Source: Dermanyssus gallinae (Eukaryota; Arthropoda; Arachnida; Mesostigmata; Dermanyssidae). Taken from it: 64,000 nucleotides of DNA. The notes beneath the pieces are model-generated. The model had not been told where the DNA came from. It searched no databases and worked only from the letters and a program-made list of their open reading frames with translations. Made by a program: the position numbers and the translations under genes. This document shows, piece by piece, positions 49,975 to 61,442 of this stretch. Each line of letters opens with the position of its first letter. Position 1 is the first letter of the stretch. Location: positions 89,501 to 153,500 of the forward strand of contig QVRM01005444.1 in the NCBI GenBank assembly GCA_003439945.1. The letters are read 5' to 3'.

Positions 49975-50360
49975 TCCGTAGGCACTTCGAGCACAAGATG
50001 AGAGAAGTGCCAGAAGTGATCTACAAAACACTGCCAACGTTGGACAATACATGGATGGAACCGCTCTTCGAACAATGACACGTTCTCACCCGCTACTCCG
50101 TCGAGGGGTTCCACCACAAACTGCGCCACCGCACTGGGTTCCATAACCCTTCCGGTGAGTTGTGCTACAAATTTTGCGGCCTTGTCTGTACCAGATCATC
50201 ATGAAACATGTCGGTCAGCGCCAGCTCTCTGGGCGTTAGGTCGCTGACATTTTCCGGAAACGCATATACAACGCATTATATTTATGTCCAAGATTAACGG
50301 AAACGAATGCCGTTTCCGAGATTTAATAAATACATAGAATGTAATGTAATCAACAATACC
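49975..50360 (+). pseudogene. LINE-A 3' fragment
   Basis: The + frame reads RHFEHKMREVP, then LTRYSVEGFHHKLRHRTGFHNPSGE, parallel to FRHEYSQKVSLIP and LTTRYSVHGFHHLLC...GFHEPKED of the intact LINE-A ORF2 (residues 836-896). One in-frame stop is present. The 3' part ends in an AATAAATACATAG-type A-rich tail at about 50325-50345. It lies immediately after the R2-like tail and its TA tract. Confidence 0.65.
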
Positions 50361-50455
50361 GAAAGGTGATATAATGGTAAATAGTATATAAGGGCAGGAG
50401 AGTTCACATAAACATCCAATCATTACTGGTCGGGCAGTGTGAATCTCCAGGGACA

Positions 50456-50482
50456 GGTCGGGAAGGATCTATCTTCCCGACC
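50456..50482. repeat. 10-bp hairpin followed by T-run
   Basis: GGTCGGGAAG, 7-nt loop, CTTCCCGACC; a run of seven T follows about 8 nt downstream. It resembles a terminator shape, but in animal DNA this may be coincidence. Confidence 0.7.
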
Positions 50483-51885
50483 TAGCGTCTTTTTTTGGGC
50501 CAATTTAAGATCTACTGCCCTTATCCAAGACTCTCTAGCAGCTCTATCGAGCTCTCTATCTCGCTTTAGTAGCCCTCAATGAGGCTTTTATGTCTGCTAG
50601 TGCATCATTACCACGTGTTTTCTCAGGAGCTTGGCCATTTTGCTTGGACAGCCACCGCTAAATCGTCATCACACGCAATTAGGTCGACGCCGGATGGCAA
50701 ACGAAGTAAGTTGTCGTACGCCAGGGGACCGATAATGCATCCCTAAGGAACGCTTGCTATCATGTCAAATGCCGCCCTGTCGTTCTGTATTTCGCCACTG
50801 GCACTGATTTAACCAGTCTGAGAACAAGAAGGAGAAGTCCATATTCTTTTGCAAAGAACTTTCGACTAAACGTACCTCGACGCGACACAGTGAATATAGA
50901 CGGAATAACTGCTATCGTATATTGTAATATGCCTTTAGCATTTAATGAGATAAGATCGTCTACATGGTAAATTCGTCTCATGAATCCGCTCACTCATACC
51001 TAACTAGTCGTGGGTACAGAAAACGTCCGTCGCAGTGTTTCGGGACACTGCTTGATCACCATAAGAAGCTTGTAACATTTTCGCCACTTTAGCACATATC
51101 ATTTGGTTTCTAACACCGAACTTGATGCAGATCTGTTGCTCTTTCATTCTCCCGGTCCCTTAAAAATAACCGAACCTCGTTTTCTTTATTTCTTTGAATT
51201 AAACCCAAACAATAGACGCCGCCGCCAATTAGCGAAATTTGGCCTCATATATATATGAGCACACCGTATGCTTAAAATACATTTCTGATTATACCCTCAG
51301 AATCCACAGAATTCTTTGACGAACACGTTTCATACAGGACTGCGCTCTTATCCTCGCCGTTACTCCTTTTCTCGTTGATCGTTGTCACCATTATTATTGA
51401 AGATAACAGATTGCTATTGGCAAACAGGTCAATGTTCGCTATCTCGTCATCATAACGACATCGGGCTTGTTGGTTAGGTGTGGTCTGTTGCAGACGTATA
51501 ACCACTCTGAGTTGAGCCCGTCATTTATGTTATGCAGCCTTTGCATTACTGTACGCACACCGACAACCACTCAGAGACCACTGCAAAACTGCTCGCCTAA
51601 CTTCAATGATGTGAAAATCATTTGACGTATAATTTATATTTTAAAATAAAACAAAAACAATCAAATGCTATAATGCTAGGAACAACAGCAATAACGCTGT
51701 AAGAACAACAGCAATACCGTGCCTTATGTAGTATTTAATTCCTGTAATATATGGTTGCCACCTGAGCACAGCACTAGAGTAATTTGCTGCAGTGCAAAAG
51801 CGGCGATAAACCGCGTGCTCCCGAAGCTTCGCTTGTCATACCTCTCTTTTTTTAGGTAATATCATATAATTCCGAGCCTGTGGCG
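50483..51885. other. No gene recognised
   Basis: AT-rich DNA. ORFs at 50760-50993 and 51272-51505 (77 codons each) have no recognisable domain. Confidence 0.45.
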
Positions 51886-52000
51886 GGTAGGCGGGGCAGG
51901 GATATCGGTTTTAACGGGTGGGAGTCTCACACTAGGTGCCAAGCTACAGGCACCGCTAGTGCCTAACGCATTTCCGAGGCTTTCCAAACCACCAAAAAAA
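51886..52000. repeat. Dispersed repeat family B, copy 3
   Basis: Contains GGGATATCGGTTTTAACGGG, GTGGGAGTCTCACACTAG, a GCC-rich spacer, GTGCCTAACGCATTTCCGAG and GCTTTCCAAACC, matching the order in copies 1 and 2. A LINE-P fragment begins about 60 bp downstream, as a LINE-P fragment also follows copy 1. Confidence 0.55.
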
Positions 52001-52059
52001 ACATATCTTCCACCATGCTGGACCCCAACTCCTTCCGGATGGTGTCAGCCCTATAGGAT

Positions 52060-52560
52060 AGGCGCGCCCGTCTGCCAGCCTTTCTCATGTCTGTCATGAG
52101 AAAGGCCAACCTGTTGACTCTGAAGGTCTACACTCTTTAAGCTGTCTAAAAAGTCCCGGCAGACTTACAAGACACGCGGAACTCAACGACATAGTACGAA
52201 GAGACCTTAGATGGGCAGGGATACCATCCACACCCGAGCCGAAAGGTCTTTATGGAAGTAGTGAGCTACGACCTGACGGGGTCACCATTCCGCTATGGTC
52301 ACATGGTAAAAGCCTTGCATGGAATGTAACCGTTTCATGCACGGCGGCCTTGTCGTATCTACGTCACAGCGCAGTTGAATCTGGATGGGTTGCAGAACGC
52401 GCGGACTCTGAAAAACGAGGGAAGTATCTCGAGCTGTCAAGGAGGTCCCACTTTGTACCCATTGCATTGGAGACACTTGGGCCCATTAGCACAGATACGG
52501 CGAAAATCCTAAAGGATATTGGAAACCGAGCAAGATGGCTCAGTGACAAAAGCCTTTGCC
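52060..52560 (+). pseudogene. LINE-P zinc knuckle and C-terminal domain
   Basis: Longest recognisable LINE-P 3' region: SHVCHEKGQPVDSEGLHS, LSCLKSPGRLTRHAELND, RRDLRWAGIPSTPEP, LRPDGVTIPLWSHGKSLAW, then HSAVESGWVAERA, KYLELSRRSHFVPIALETL and a final helix. The order H-x-C...PVD..GLH.LSC, RHAELND, RPDGVT.PW, VPIALETLG fits the part after the RT in one group of invertebrate non-LTR elements. Frames change at about 52265 and 52330. An 11-bp perfect hairpin at 52079-52105 falls in the zinc-knuckle coding part. Confidence 0.65.
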
Positions 52561-54991
52561 TTGCATTCGGGAGGCCTGGGTTCGAGACTCAGACCGGCCA
52601 CTCCTAAAATTGGTTTTCATGGTTCCCAATATAAACAAGGTGAATGCCGGAGTGGATTCAAACTCGACCATGATCGAAAAAAAAAAGGGGAGCACAGATG
52701 TCTCAATAAAAAGAGATGGTGCATTACCATCCACCCCCCCTTAAAAAAATAAAATAAAAAAAACTTTTAGAAGATATTACGCGTGATCGACGTTCTTATC
52801 ACCGAAACTGTTCATCCAAATGCTACAAATGTTTCAGTCCAATCAGACAATTCACATGACAAGATAATTCTTGACAGGCGCGAACAGCAGCGACGTCAGC
52901 AAAGAGATCACTAGAGATCATGCCGCAAATAAAACGGACCAGTTTATTAGAACACAAAGAAGAGAAGACACAGAAACAATTACTGTAATGAGCCATAGCC
53001 TCACTACAAACATGCCAACGAAAAGCCTCATACTATGTAGAAGGTAGGTAGGTCATACACGCGCAAGAAATGACCATACTAAAAAAAATCGGAAATCGCT
53101 TACCAGTGCTGTAAACGTAATCGCCTTGTGCATTCACGGTAGGAAACAAAAATATGTAAAAGAAACATAGACACAACTAAAAATGTAGGAGTCATGATCA
53201 GCAGTAACATGCCACATGTAACTCACCCGTGTACTACACCGCCCGCAAATTCCCAGCAAACTAAGTATTGCAGTCCTCAGCCAAATACGCTCATCTGCTA
53301 CGACTAATATACTCCAAACTATACCTCTAACTAAAACTTCTAAACTATACCAAAGCACTCATTGAAGCTCATTTTAGATATGTAGACAATAGTCGCAATA
53401 GCGGTAGAATCTTCCATACAGTACAGCAGCTGGTTATTGGTGCTCTTGCAACAACAAAAAGCGGTGCTACTAATCACCGGTGTTAGTGCCATAGCTTAGT
53501 TAGTGCAATTGCGCTAGTTAGATGCAAATGCAAAAACTCAAGCAACTAGGCGATCTTTTTTGTCGACCGCACGCCTGTAATCTGCAATCGAAAGTTTCAT
53601 TGTGAATGAAACAACAATCGAGTGCGAAATTCGAGATAGAAACAGACCCATCTATACACATTGGTATAGGACAAGAAAACGGCAAAATGACATTAATCAG
53701 ATAGACCGTACACGTAGAACGGAAAACAGTGCGCCGAACAGAGACTCGAATAAATTTATTACATAAATAACAAGTGTTATAAAACCTAATTAATTATTAT
53801 ACGATTAGCAAGTGTCCCAATAACCAATTTGCCACCACGCGATTGCTTGCGCCGGCCGGCCAGAGCGACGATGCCGCATAGGACGAAAAAGCCAAATCGC
53901 CGATGCCCATGGTCCAGTGTGCACGAACATGTGTGTGCTTTTGAACATGCATCCAAGTGAGCGAAGAAGAAACGACGTAAATTCAGCTGACAAACTAAAC
54001 TAAGCGTACGTGTAGTTGATGTTGTTGTTGTTGTTGTTATTGTTAGAACATTGCTGCAATTGTCACATGATTATGATCAGCAAATGTGGCCCATGCATAA
54101 AATAACTGACAGCCAGACGCTGTCTGTTTAAATAAAGTTAAAATAATACGTTTTTGCTGTTTTGGTTAGCAGTTAGACAAACCTGCAAGAAAATCTTGAT
54201 CACGTATGGTAATGCTTGCTTCCTTTGGTGTGTTTAAGTAGAAACACGTCAAAAACGTCTGCTTACACAGAAATACGTCAGTAATACAGCAATACGTCAT
54301 GTTAATCGCACAAAGAAAAAAAACATTTACGCTATCAATAAAATGCACTCATTCAAATAGACAAACAAAAAACGAAAACAAATGTATGTGCTTGTCAATC
54401 TTGTTCGAGACAGTATCATCTGTGTTAATGACGAACGAATTCAAAGTTTCTGTCTCTGGCCAGAGAACCTACCATAGAAATCGTTTGTTATAAGAAGAGT
54501 CCGTACTAGTAGTAAACCTTAACAGAACTGTAAAGAACTAAAGAAGTTCTCCTACGATTCACAACGCAGGGCATTTGACCAAAAATATGATCAAATGACT
54601 TCTAAGAATGTGTTTGCTTTTATCCTTCCGTGTCCCAACGGGAGCACATCTCCCTCACCTATACTTTAGGCGCAAGATTTCGCTTTTTCCGAAGTCACTT
54701 GTCATTGACGTCTGGTGTCTACGTTTATGTCAACCACTCTAGTGTTACTACGTTGCGTTTAGCTTTTAGAAGATTCGCTTACGGATTTGTAATCTATTCG
54801 ATGCGCATGCATTAAAAATAGAGTCACTCTGCTGCATAATCCCAAAGTCTACATTTGCATATTCGACCGATCACTATAAAGACTATGCGAATATAAGGCA
54901 TCTTATCGGTAAAAGAAAATGCACTAAAACATTGTCTTCTACTGGAAAATGACTTTCTCTCGTTTCATAAATATATATATATATATATTGA
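52561..54991. other. No gene recognised
   Basis: AT-rich DNA with short A-runs (52730-52770) and a GTT tract near 54017-54039. No domain was recognised in either strand. Confidence 0.45.
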
Positions 54992-55043
54992 GGCGAGCAC
55001 TGCCGAGTGTGCAAACGTAATGTAAATGATTTTTAAATCATCA
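54992..55043 (+). repeat. R2-like element 3' tail, copy 3, between two TA arrays
   Basis: About 52 nt matching copies 1 and 2 with a few substitutions. A TA tract at 54970-54989 ends two bases before it and another TA-rich tract follows at 55051-55105. This looks like a minimal tail-only insertion into a TA microsatellite. Confidence 0.82.
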
Positions 55044-55050
55044 CAATATT

Positions 55051-55051
55051 T

Positions 55052-55105
<54 letters not shown>
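55051..55105. repeat. (TA)n microsatellite
   Basis: TA units with one TACATA interruption, directly after the R2-like tail. Confidence 0.92.
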
Positions 55106-55107
<2 letters not shown>

Positions 55108-55375
55108 GTATTGGCCGATAGCATGGCTACATACAATATAGACTAAGTCTAAAATTTAGTTCACACTCGCTTCGATTGAGAAATGATTAAGGTATTAACA
55201 TGTATGGATGTGGCGTCGTTCAATCTTTATGCCACCGCATAGTTTACACATACACAGTCGTCAATATTGAAGCGGGTAATTTTAATGCCCAGCAAGTGTT
55301 GAAATCCATGCTTCCACGTCACTCGGCTCTTTTGAAACGCCTTTGTCCAAGTGAATGCTGGTCCATCAGAGATAG

Positions 55376-55377
<2 letters not shown>

Positions 55378-55432
<55 letters not shown>
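55378..55432. repeat. (TA)n microsatellite
   Basis: About 55 bp of TA units. Confidence 0.93.
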
Positions 55433-55434
<2 letters not shown>

Positions 55435-58189
55435 AAGAATCTGGATTTTTAAACCTATATATGGTATAGTACAGAGAGGTTTTTTCTTCTGAAAATAGAA
55501 TACTTATTTTTTATTTTGACTAAATCTATATATTTCTTGGGGCCATGAATCCATGCATCGAAGCACACATACAAAACGTGTTTTTCGTCCAAGTTTATAG
55601 ATTCACGTCGATACCTGCAAGCACAATTCCGCGCGAATCAAAACTTCCTCCTCTCTGATTTATTTCATTTGATATGCAAAGATAAAGCAGTTTGTTGTGA
55701 ATTCTCACGATGCCAAGCCAAGTGAATAAGCTGGGCGTTTGACCGACCAGCGTGACTGCAGATGGGCGAGAAACGTCTTAGTGCTTTCGGCGCTGTAGGC
55801 TTCTTGGCGCGTAGCCTTAGTGGAGAAATCATCGCCTAAGAGACACTTTAGAGCTGTTCCTGGTGAGCGCAGTGAAAACAATTGGTGAGCACTCTGCGGT
55901 ATGCCAATCACAAGATAATCATCAAGCCAATTGTTTGGTGATTTCGAGGCGGTCGTGCAGAATCTTGTAGTGGAACTTTGAATTTAAGCACAATGTTTTC
56001 TTTAGCGATGCATATGTCTTAGCTGAGTTTTCGTGTATCTTCACGCGAACCACATGTTCACCGTCTATTGCTGTTTTTGGACGTCATTCCGCAGGGTTCT
56101 GCAGCAATGGATTGAAATGTCCAGTTCAAAAAAGTCTGTACCTATCCGTAGTCACGCCACAGGGACGGGGCATCGTCCTCAGTGATCGATCGAAGCTGTG
56201 GCACCAATATACGTAAGGTCGCCATTTTTACTTCTCACACTGCTGTCTGAAGGAGATTCGACTCGGACGTTTCACCCAAACGTATATATATATATATATA
56301 TATATATTGGTGGGTAATGCAAACTTTGTAAGAACTGAACAAAAATTAACGACTCCAGCAGGCATGGCTCTAGCAGATTAACTGTCTACTGCTACAGCGG
56401 ATGATGTGCTTGCTGGTCTTCAGTGTTGTCGTTGACTCGAAATACGTCTGCTCCACGCGTATATATCTATTCGCCGAACCATCCGCGAGACTCAGTGTAT
56501 CTGTGCGTTATCCGCTGATATGATGTTTCCTTCGAGGACCTCACTCGTAGCGTGTCGTTTGACGTTCCCGTGGTGGTTCTTTTTCGACGATGATATACCT
56601 CGATAGTCGATAGCCTCGAGTCGACACATTCATAGTCACATGTACCTGTAGAGGTTCTTGAACAATCTCAGTCTCTTTAGAGGAGCATTTCGACTAACTG
56701 TCATCTCTTGTTGGGCCTCTCATTTTTCTCACCACTATACTTGACTAGTGAGACGGCGGCCCCGCCTGTGGCCGCCTGCAGTCTCGGCAAGTGACATTCG
56801 AAGATGGACTGTCCATGCATTCCAGCGGTTGGTCACATTTCCGCATTTCGCAACAGCACAGATACACCGTACACATCGAATCTGGTGGTTGGTGAGTGGT
56901 ATAGTTTACTTACTTTCGATGAAAAACGCGCTTGTGTCACCCGGACTATCATCACTGTGGATATCCATACGTATGAAAGCCATACAAACGGCGCGTCATA
57001 AGGCCGTGTATGTGCATGAGCGCGTCGTTCACCTGAAGACCTAAATTGGATTTTTTTTTTTCGCCAGACAACCGCATGTGTCGAATCTAGACGAGACCCT
57101 CTCCGTCCTGCATTCGGATGGGTCGTCTGTGCCAGCGCGTATAGAGAACAGCGCTAGTGATACTAGTTACACCACCTCAACTAGTTCAAACATAAAGCGC
57201 AAATTATGGTCGTTAGTAGACAGGCGCGCGTTAATTCGCAGGCAGCACCTGCTCTTTTTGGTCACAGGCGTGGTGTCGTGTCGTGTCAAGTCATTTCCGC
57301 GGCCACATGTGGTATCGCCTCAGACGACTCTGTCTGGCCTGAATCTAACGCTCGTTTACATGTCATATTCGTTATACTATGTAGCTGTTAGATTAGCCAA
57401 TGCATCTGCACGTACTTCTATTGTCACTTGCATAGTCATGGATAGCTGGCGGGCCTTGTTTAGCCTCACAGACCGACCGACCGATTGTCGTTGCCAACCT
57501 GCCTGATCAGAGAATCGAAATCGAAACATTGTATCGCTGGTCATTGTCAAGTATTGTCACTTAGTGTATCTATTCAAAAACGACTGATAAAAGGCCGGGA
57601 TTTTTAGGGAGGCAGTCGGAATCCGATCGCAACTCACAGATGAATAGTAGAATACAGAAATAGTTCGGGAATGTAAGAGACACAGCGTAAACAGCAGATC
57701 GCTACCGTAGTTCTACAATAGCAATAAGACTGAACTTTAATTAACGTTTTCGACATCGGGCACGTTTGACTCACGTGCTGCACTACTGCTAGACATAGAT
57801 ATACCGGAACGATTTGTGGCCGAGTCAGGGTAAACCTAAAAGCTGACGGAAGCTTCTTGCACCAAAAGGCAGAAGCACAATTATCTAGGCGCAAATATTG
57901 ATCCCCATTTCAATTTCAATGTGTTTTTATTCACTGTAATGAAGTCTAGTGCGCATTTCAAGTCGTAGGTTGTCATCATCGTCTCTTGTGTGTGTGTGCC
58001 TCTACCCGTCCGGCGGGAGAGGTAGTGAGAGAAGTGAGACAACTTCTCCATTGCTACACATTGCACTGACTTGCAGACAGCGCCAACGGGCGCACAACCC
58101 ATACATACTACTCGTAAAAGACGGTGTCCGAATCTACCAAGTTTGAACTTAGGCATGCACTTTGTGCCTGGTGTATACCACCAGTATGC
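55433..58189. other. No gene recognised
   Basis: Moderate GC content with several 60-140 codon ORFs (for example 57078-57506), none with a recognisable domain and none with clear exon boundaries. A TA tract lies at 56283-56307. Confidence 0.4.
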
Positions 58190-59090
58190 AGGACCAGGAC
58201 CTAGACGACCGATAACCATTACACCGATTACGTACCGTATTTTCATGCAAATTTTTAAGTGCCGGGTACAAGAAAAGTTAGAAGCGAATTGTAAAATTGG
58301 GGAATGGCAATGTGAGTTTAGAAAATAATATAGGTTAGACGATTATATTTGTCTACTGAATCAAATAGTTGAAATATCCAGGATCAGGGGACAGGGTTGT
58401 ATTGGGGGCTTTTTGGATCTAAGAAACGCTTATGATATGGTCAATAGAGATACATTGTACAAATTTATGGCAGAAGAAGAATTTAACGCAAGTTGGATAG
58501 GCTTACTGGAGAAAATTTATAGAGGAAACACAGTAATGATTAAACGAAAGGAGGGGGAATCGAGTGAATATAGTGTTGCTAAAGGAGTGAGACAGGGATG
58601 CCCTTTATTATCAGTTCTTTTTCTAATATATATAGAAAGAATCGCTAGAAAGGTGAATTGCACCGGGTTGAGGTGGCAGATTGGTGAAAGAGAAACCTTT
58701 ATTAGAATTCCTCTTTTGTTGTTTGCAGATGATATAGTTATTTTAGCAAGGAACGTAGAAGAGGTTCCAGGAATGCTTGATGCCTGTGGGAAGGCAGCAG
58801 ATGAGCTAGATACGATATTTAACGAAAAGAAGAGCGATGTTTTAGTATTTTCGGGAGTTACAATGGAGCAGAAGCTAAGGTTGCAGGGAAAGAAGTTAAA
58901 GTATCGGGATCAATATAAATATTTAGGTGTAACTATAGCATCCAAGGGAGAATTAATGAAGGAGGAAGAAATATTAAGACTAAAGAAAGCATACAGGGGT
59001 AGGAATTCGGTAAGGTGCAAGAGTCTATGGGGGTTCAATAGATATGTAGTTACAAGAGGCATTTGGCAATGTATGTTTTGCAATTATTAT
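58190..59090 (+). pseudogene. LINE reverse transcriptase fragment (third LINE type)
   Basis: One frame carries RPITITPITYRIFMQIF, GEWQCEFRK, a TAA stop at 58326, YRLDDYICLLNQIVEI, GGFLDLRNAYDMVNRDTLYK, AKGVRQGCPLLSVLFLIY, the catalytic block LLFADDIVILARN (FADD) and LKYRDQYKYLGVTIASKG. The 256-codon open part is 58413-59183, but the last 25 or so codons no longer look like RT. The codon usage is A-rich (AGA, GAA, TTA), unlike LINE-A, so this is a different family. It is truncated at both ends and broken by one stop. Confidence 0.88.
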
Positions 59091-59785
59091 TATGGCGTGT
59101 CGTCCCTGGTACGTGTCCCATGGCCAGCGCCCGGTTCCGTACGGCAGTTTACCATAAGTGATTGTCAATCTGTGGTAACGTAATCGCGTTCTGCTATTAT
59201 GCACTATGCTCGATTTCACGCCTATTAGTCATTGCCGATGAACCTATATGAGCCAAGCGGTATACAGTGTAATTCTCAGATAATTGCCAAATATTGCAAT
59301 TCATTGGGATTTATTAAAAAATATAAAAAACGGCTAGGATTTGTTCGCATACGCATTCGCATCCGTACAGATGTCAGAACAACAGAAATGGAATATACAC
59401 CCACAAATGATAGGGAACGGAGGTTTAGGTCTAGAATTTAATTCGAGCAGTATCTAAGATTGGCCGGTCCCTAACAATCTTATGAGCCCGGCTTTCCCCT
59501 ACTCGGATTTTACCCTACATTTTTGACAGAGACAAAAGATCGCCGCTTGTTAGGTCTTGGGCGGCTGGTCATGAGTTCGCCCATTGACTTGGTCATTGGA
59601 GTTGCTGGTAAGGAGGTGGCTGGTCATTGAGCCGTTAATCTGTGGTCGATGCTCGGTCGTGTGTCTATCAATATCTACGAATCACTGTATTATATAATAC
59701 ACTCGTACGCATGCAGCACTAACTTACTGAGTTAAGACTTTCGTAGATGTTGGCTGGAATAATAATAATAATAATAAAAAAAAAG
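59091..59785. other. No gene recognised
   Basis: Mixed sequence between two LINE fragments, ending in an (AAT)n-A-run stretch at 59757-59784 immediately before a LINE-P fragment. Confidence 0.45.
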
Positions 59786-60155
59786 CCCTGACGGTGTAAC
59801 AATCCTGCTATGGGCTAACGGCAAATGCTTAGTATGGGATGCTACAGTGTCCTGCACAGTGGCTCCCTCTTATAAACGCCGCGGTTCACTAGAGACGGAA
59901 TGGGTTGCCGAGCACGCAGAAAATACAAGAAAAAAACGCAAGTACCAGGAACTAGAGACGGGCTTTATCGTAGTGCCAATATATCTATGGAAACAATAAG
60001 CCCGGTAAGCAAGGCAACCAAGAGATTCATCAGTGAGCTGGGCAAACGACATACAGATCTCACAGGCAATCGACGCTAGGACGAGTTTTTACGGCAACTG
60101 CTATCGCTTGCAGTGTGCCGAGAAAACGCCGGTTGTATTGTCAGTTCAATGGGTC
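59786..60155 (+). pseudogene. LINE-P C-terminal fragment
   Basis: The frames read [73 protein letters not shown] and LLSLAVCRENAGCIVSS, parallel to the copy at 52060 and extending further to the QRLS-A-QRGNA-like end. Frame changes lie near 59985 and 60075. Confidence 0.65.
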
Positions 60156-61410
60156 AATAATTAAAAGCTAGGAAAACACAAGGAGTACACGTTCATACCT
60201 CACAATTGTAACGTTTAAATAATTATAATAAATTGTAATAGTATATATTTTTTGAACAATGATTTACTTTGTCATTATATACATGTATCACAATTACTAA
60301 CAAATTACTTATATATGACATCTACAGTATTGCTTATATTATTCTTATTGCTTGAGTGTCGGTGACCACTCAGCATCATCTTGGCGTTGCGCCTCTGTAA
60401 CTCCAATGACACTCTCTGTCAGAGAAACGCGGTCGATCTTGGCTCCGCTGTGGCGGAGCATATAATAATAATAAGAATAATAGTAATAGTAATAGTAATA
60501 TAATAATAATAATCATAATCATGTCCAACAAATCACCTTTGTCATGCGTTGGTTGTGCCTGGTACAACTAAGTGCGCAGATCCATCGATTTGGGTTGAAG
60601 AGTCATCCCGCATACGCAGAAGCCTGCTGACGGTCATGAGCAAGAAGTGCCACTTCTCTCGATAGAACGAAACGAATGCTAGCCGACACACGTGAAGTAG
60701 TGATTTACGTAGCTTACTTTACAGTTTATTAACTGCATCGAAGTGGACACGAAACAAAAACAGCGAACATCTGCAGCAGCGTCTACCGTCCGCTGCAGAC
60801 CGCCTGATATGTGATTGGTGTCGTTCGAACTAACAAGATTAAGGAACTAACACTCCTGGCCGCATTTCACTCGCTGGCCGCCGACCAAACAAGACTCTTC
60901 TAGGATTTCTTGCCGATACGGCGATCCGCTTCGTTGAACGAAGCGAGAGCCAGCCAGCCAAAGCGGCGTGATATCGAAAGAATTCGAGAAACAAACGAAT
61001 TTGAATGAAACGTCGGCGGTGCGCCACAGTAACGCCCTCCGTAGACGTAACGCTGACGTTTGCCGGCGTACACATTACATAAAGCACCCCCGCTTTATGT
61101 ATACTGGCAAATTAATAGAGTTTGCTTCTCCACTCAGAGCGCTTACGGCTATATGTTCTAGAACTAATTTATTGCTGTGTTGCTCTTGTTGTTGTTGTTG
61201 TTGTTGCTGTTATTGCTGCGTTGTTCTTTTGCTCGTATTCAGTATGAATGCTGGACTCCTCCTGTTTCATGGTAATACTTTGTGCTGCAAAGGTTGACCT
61301 ACGCGTACTCCGTAAGAACGATAAACAGCGCGATATATACTGGCTTCCCTTTCATATTCATACGAGTATGTAGGCATTTTTGTATATATGTATATTTACA
61401 TACACACGCG

Positions 61411-61414
<4 letters not shown>
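60156..61414. other. No gene recognised
   Basis: AT-rich, with AAT/AGT-type tracts near 60461-60522 and GTT units near 61185-61215. ORFs here show no domain. Confidence 0.45.

Positions 61415-61442
<28 letters not shown>
61415..61442. repeat. (TA)n microsatellite at the 5' end of an R2-like element
   Basis: TA units ending in TATAGG, where R2-like sequence begins. Confidence 0.9.
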
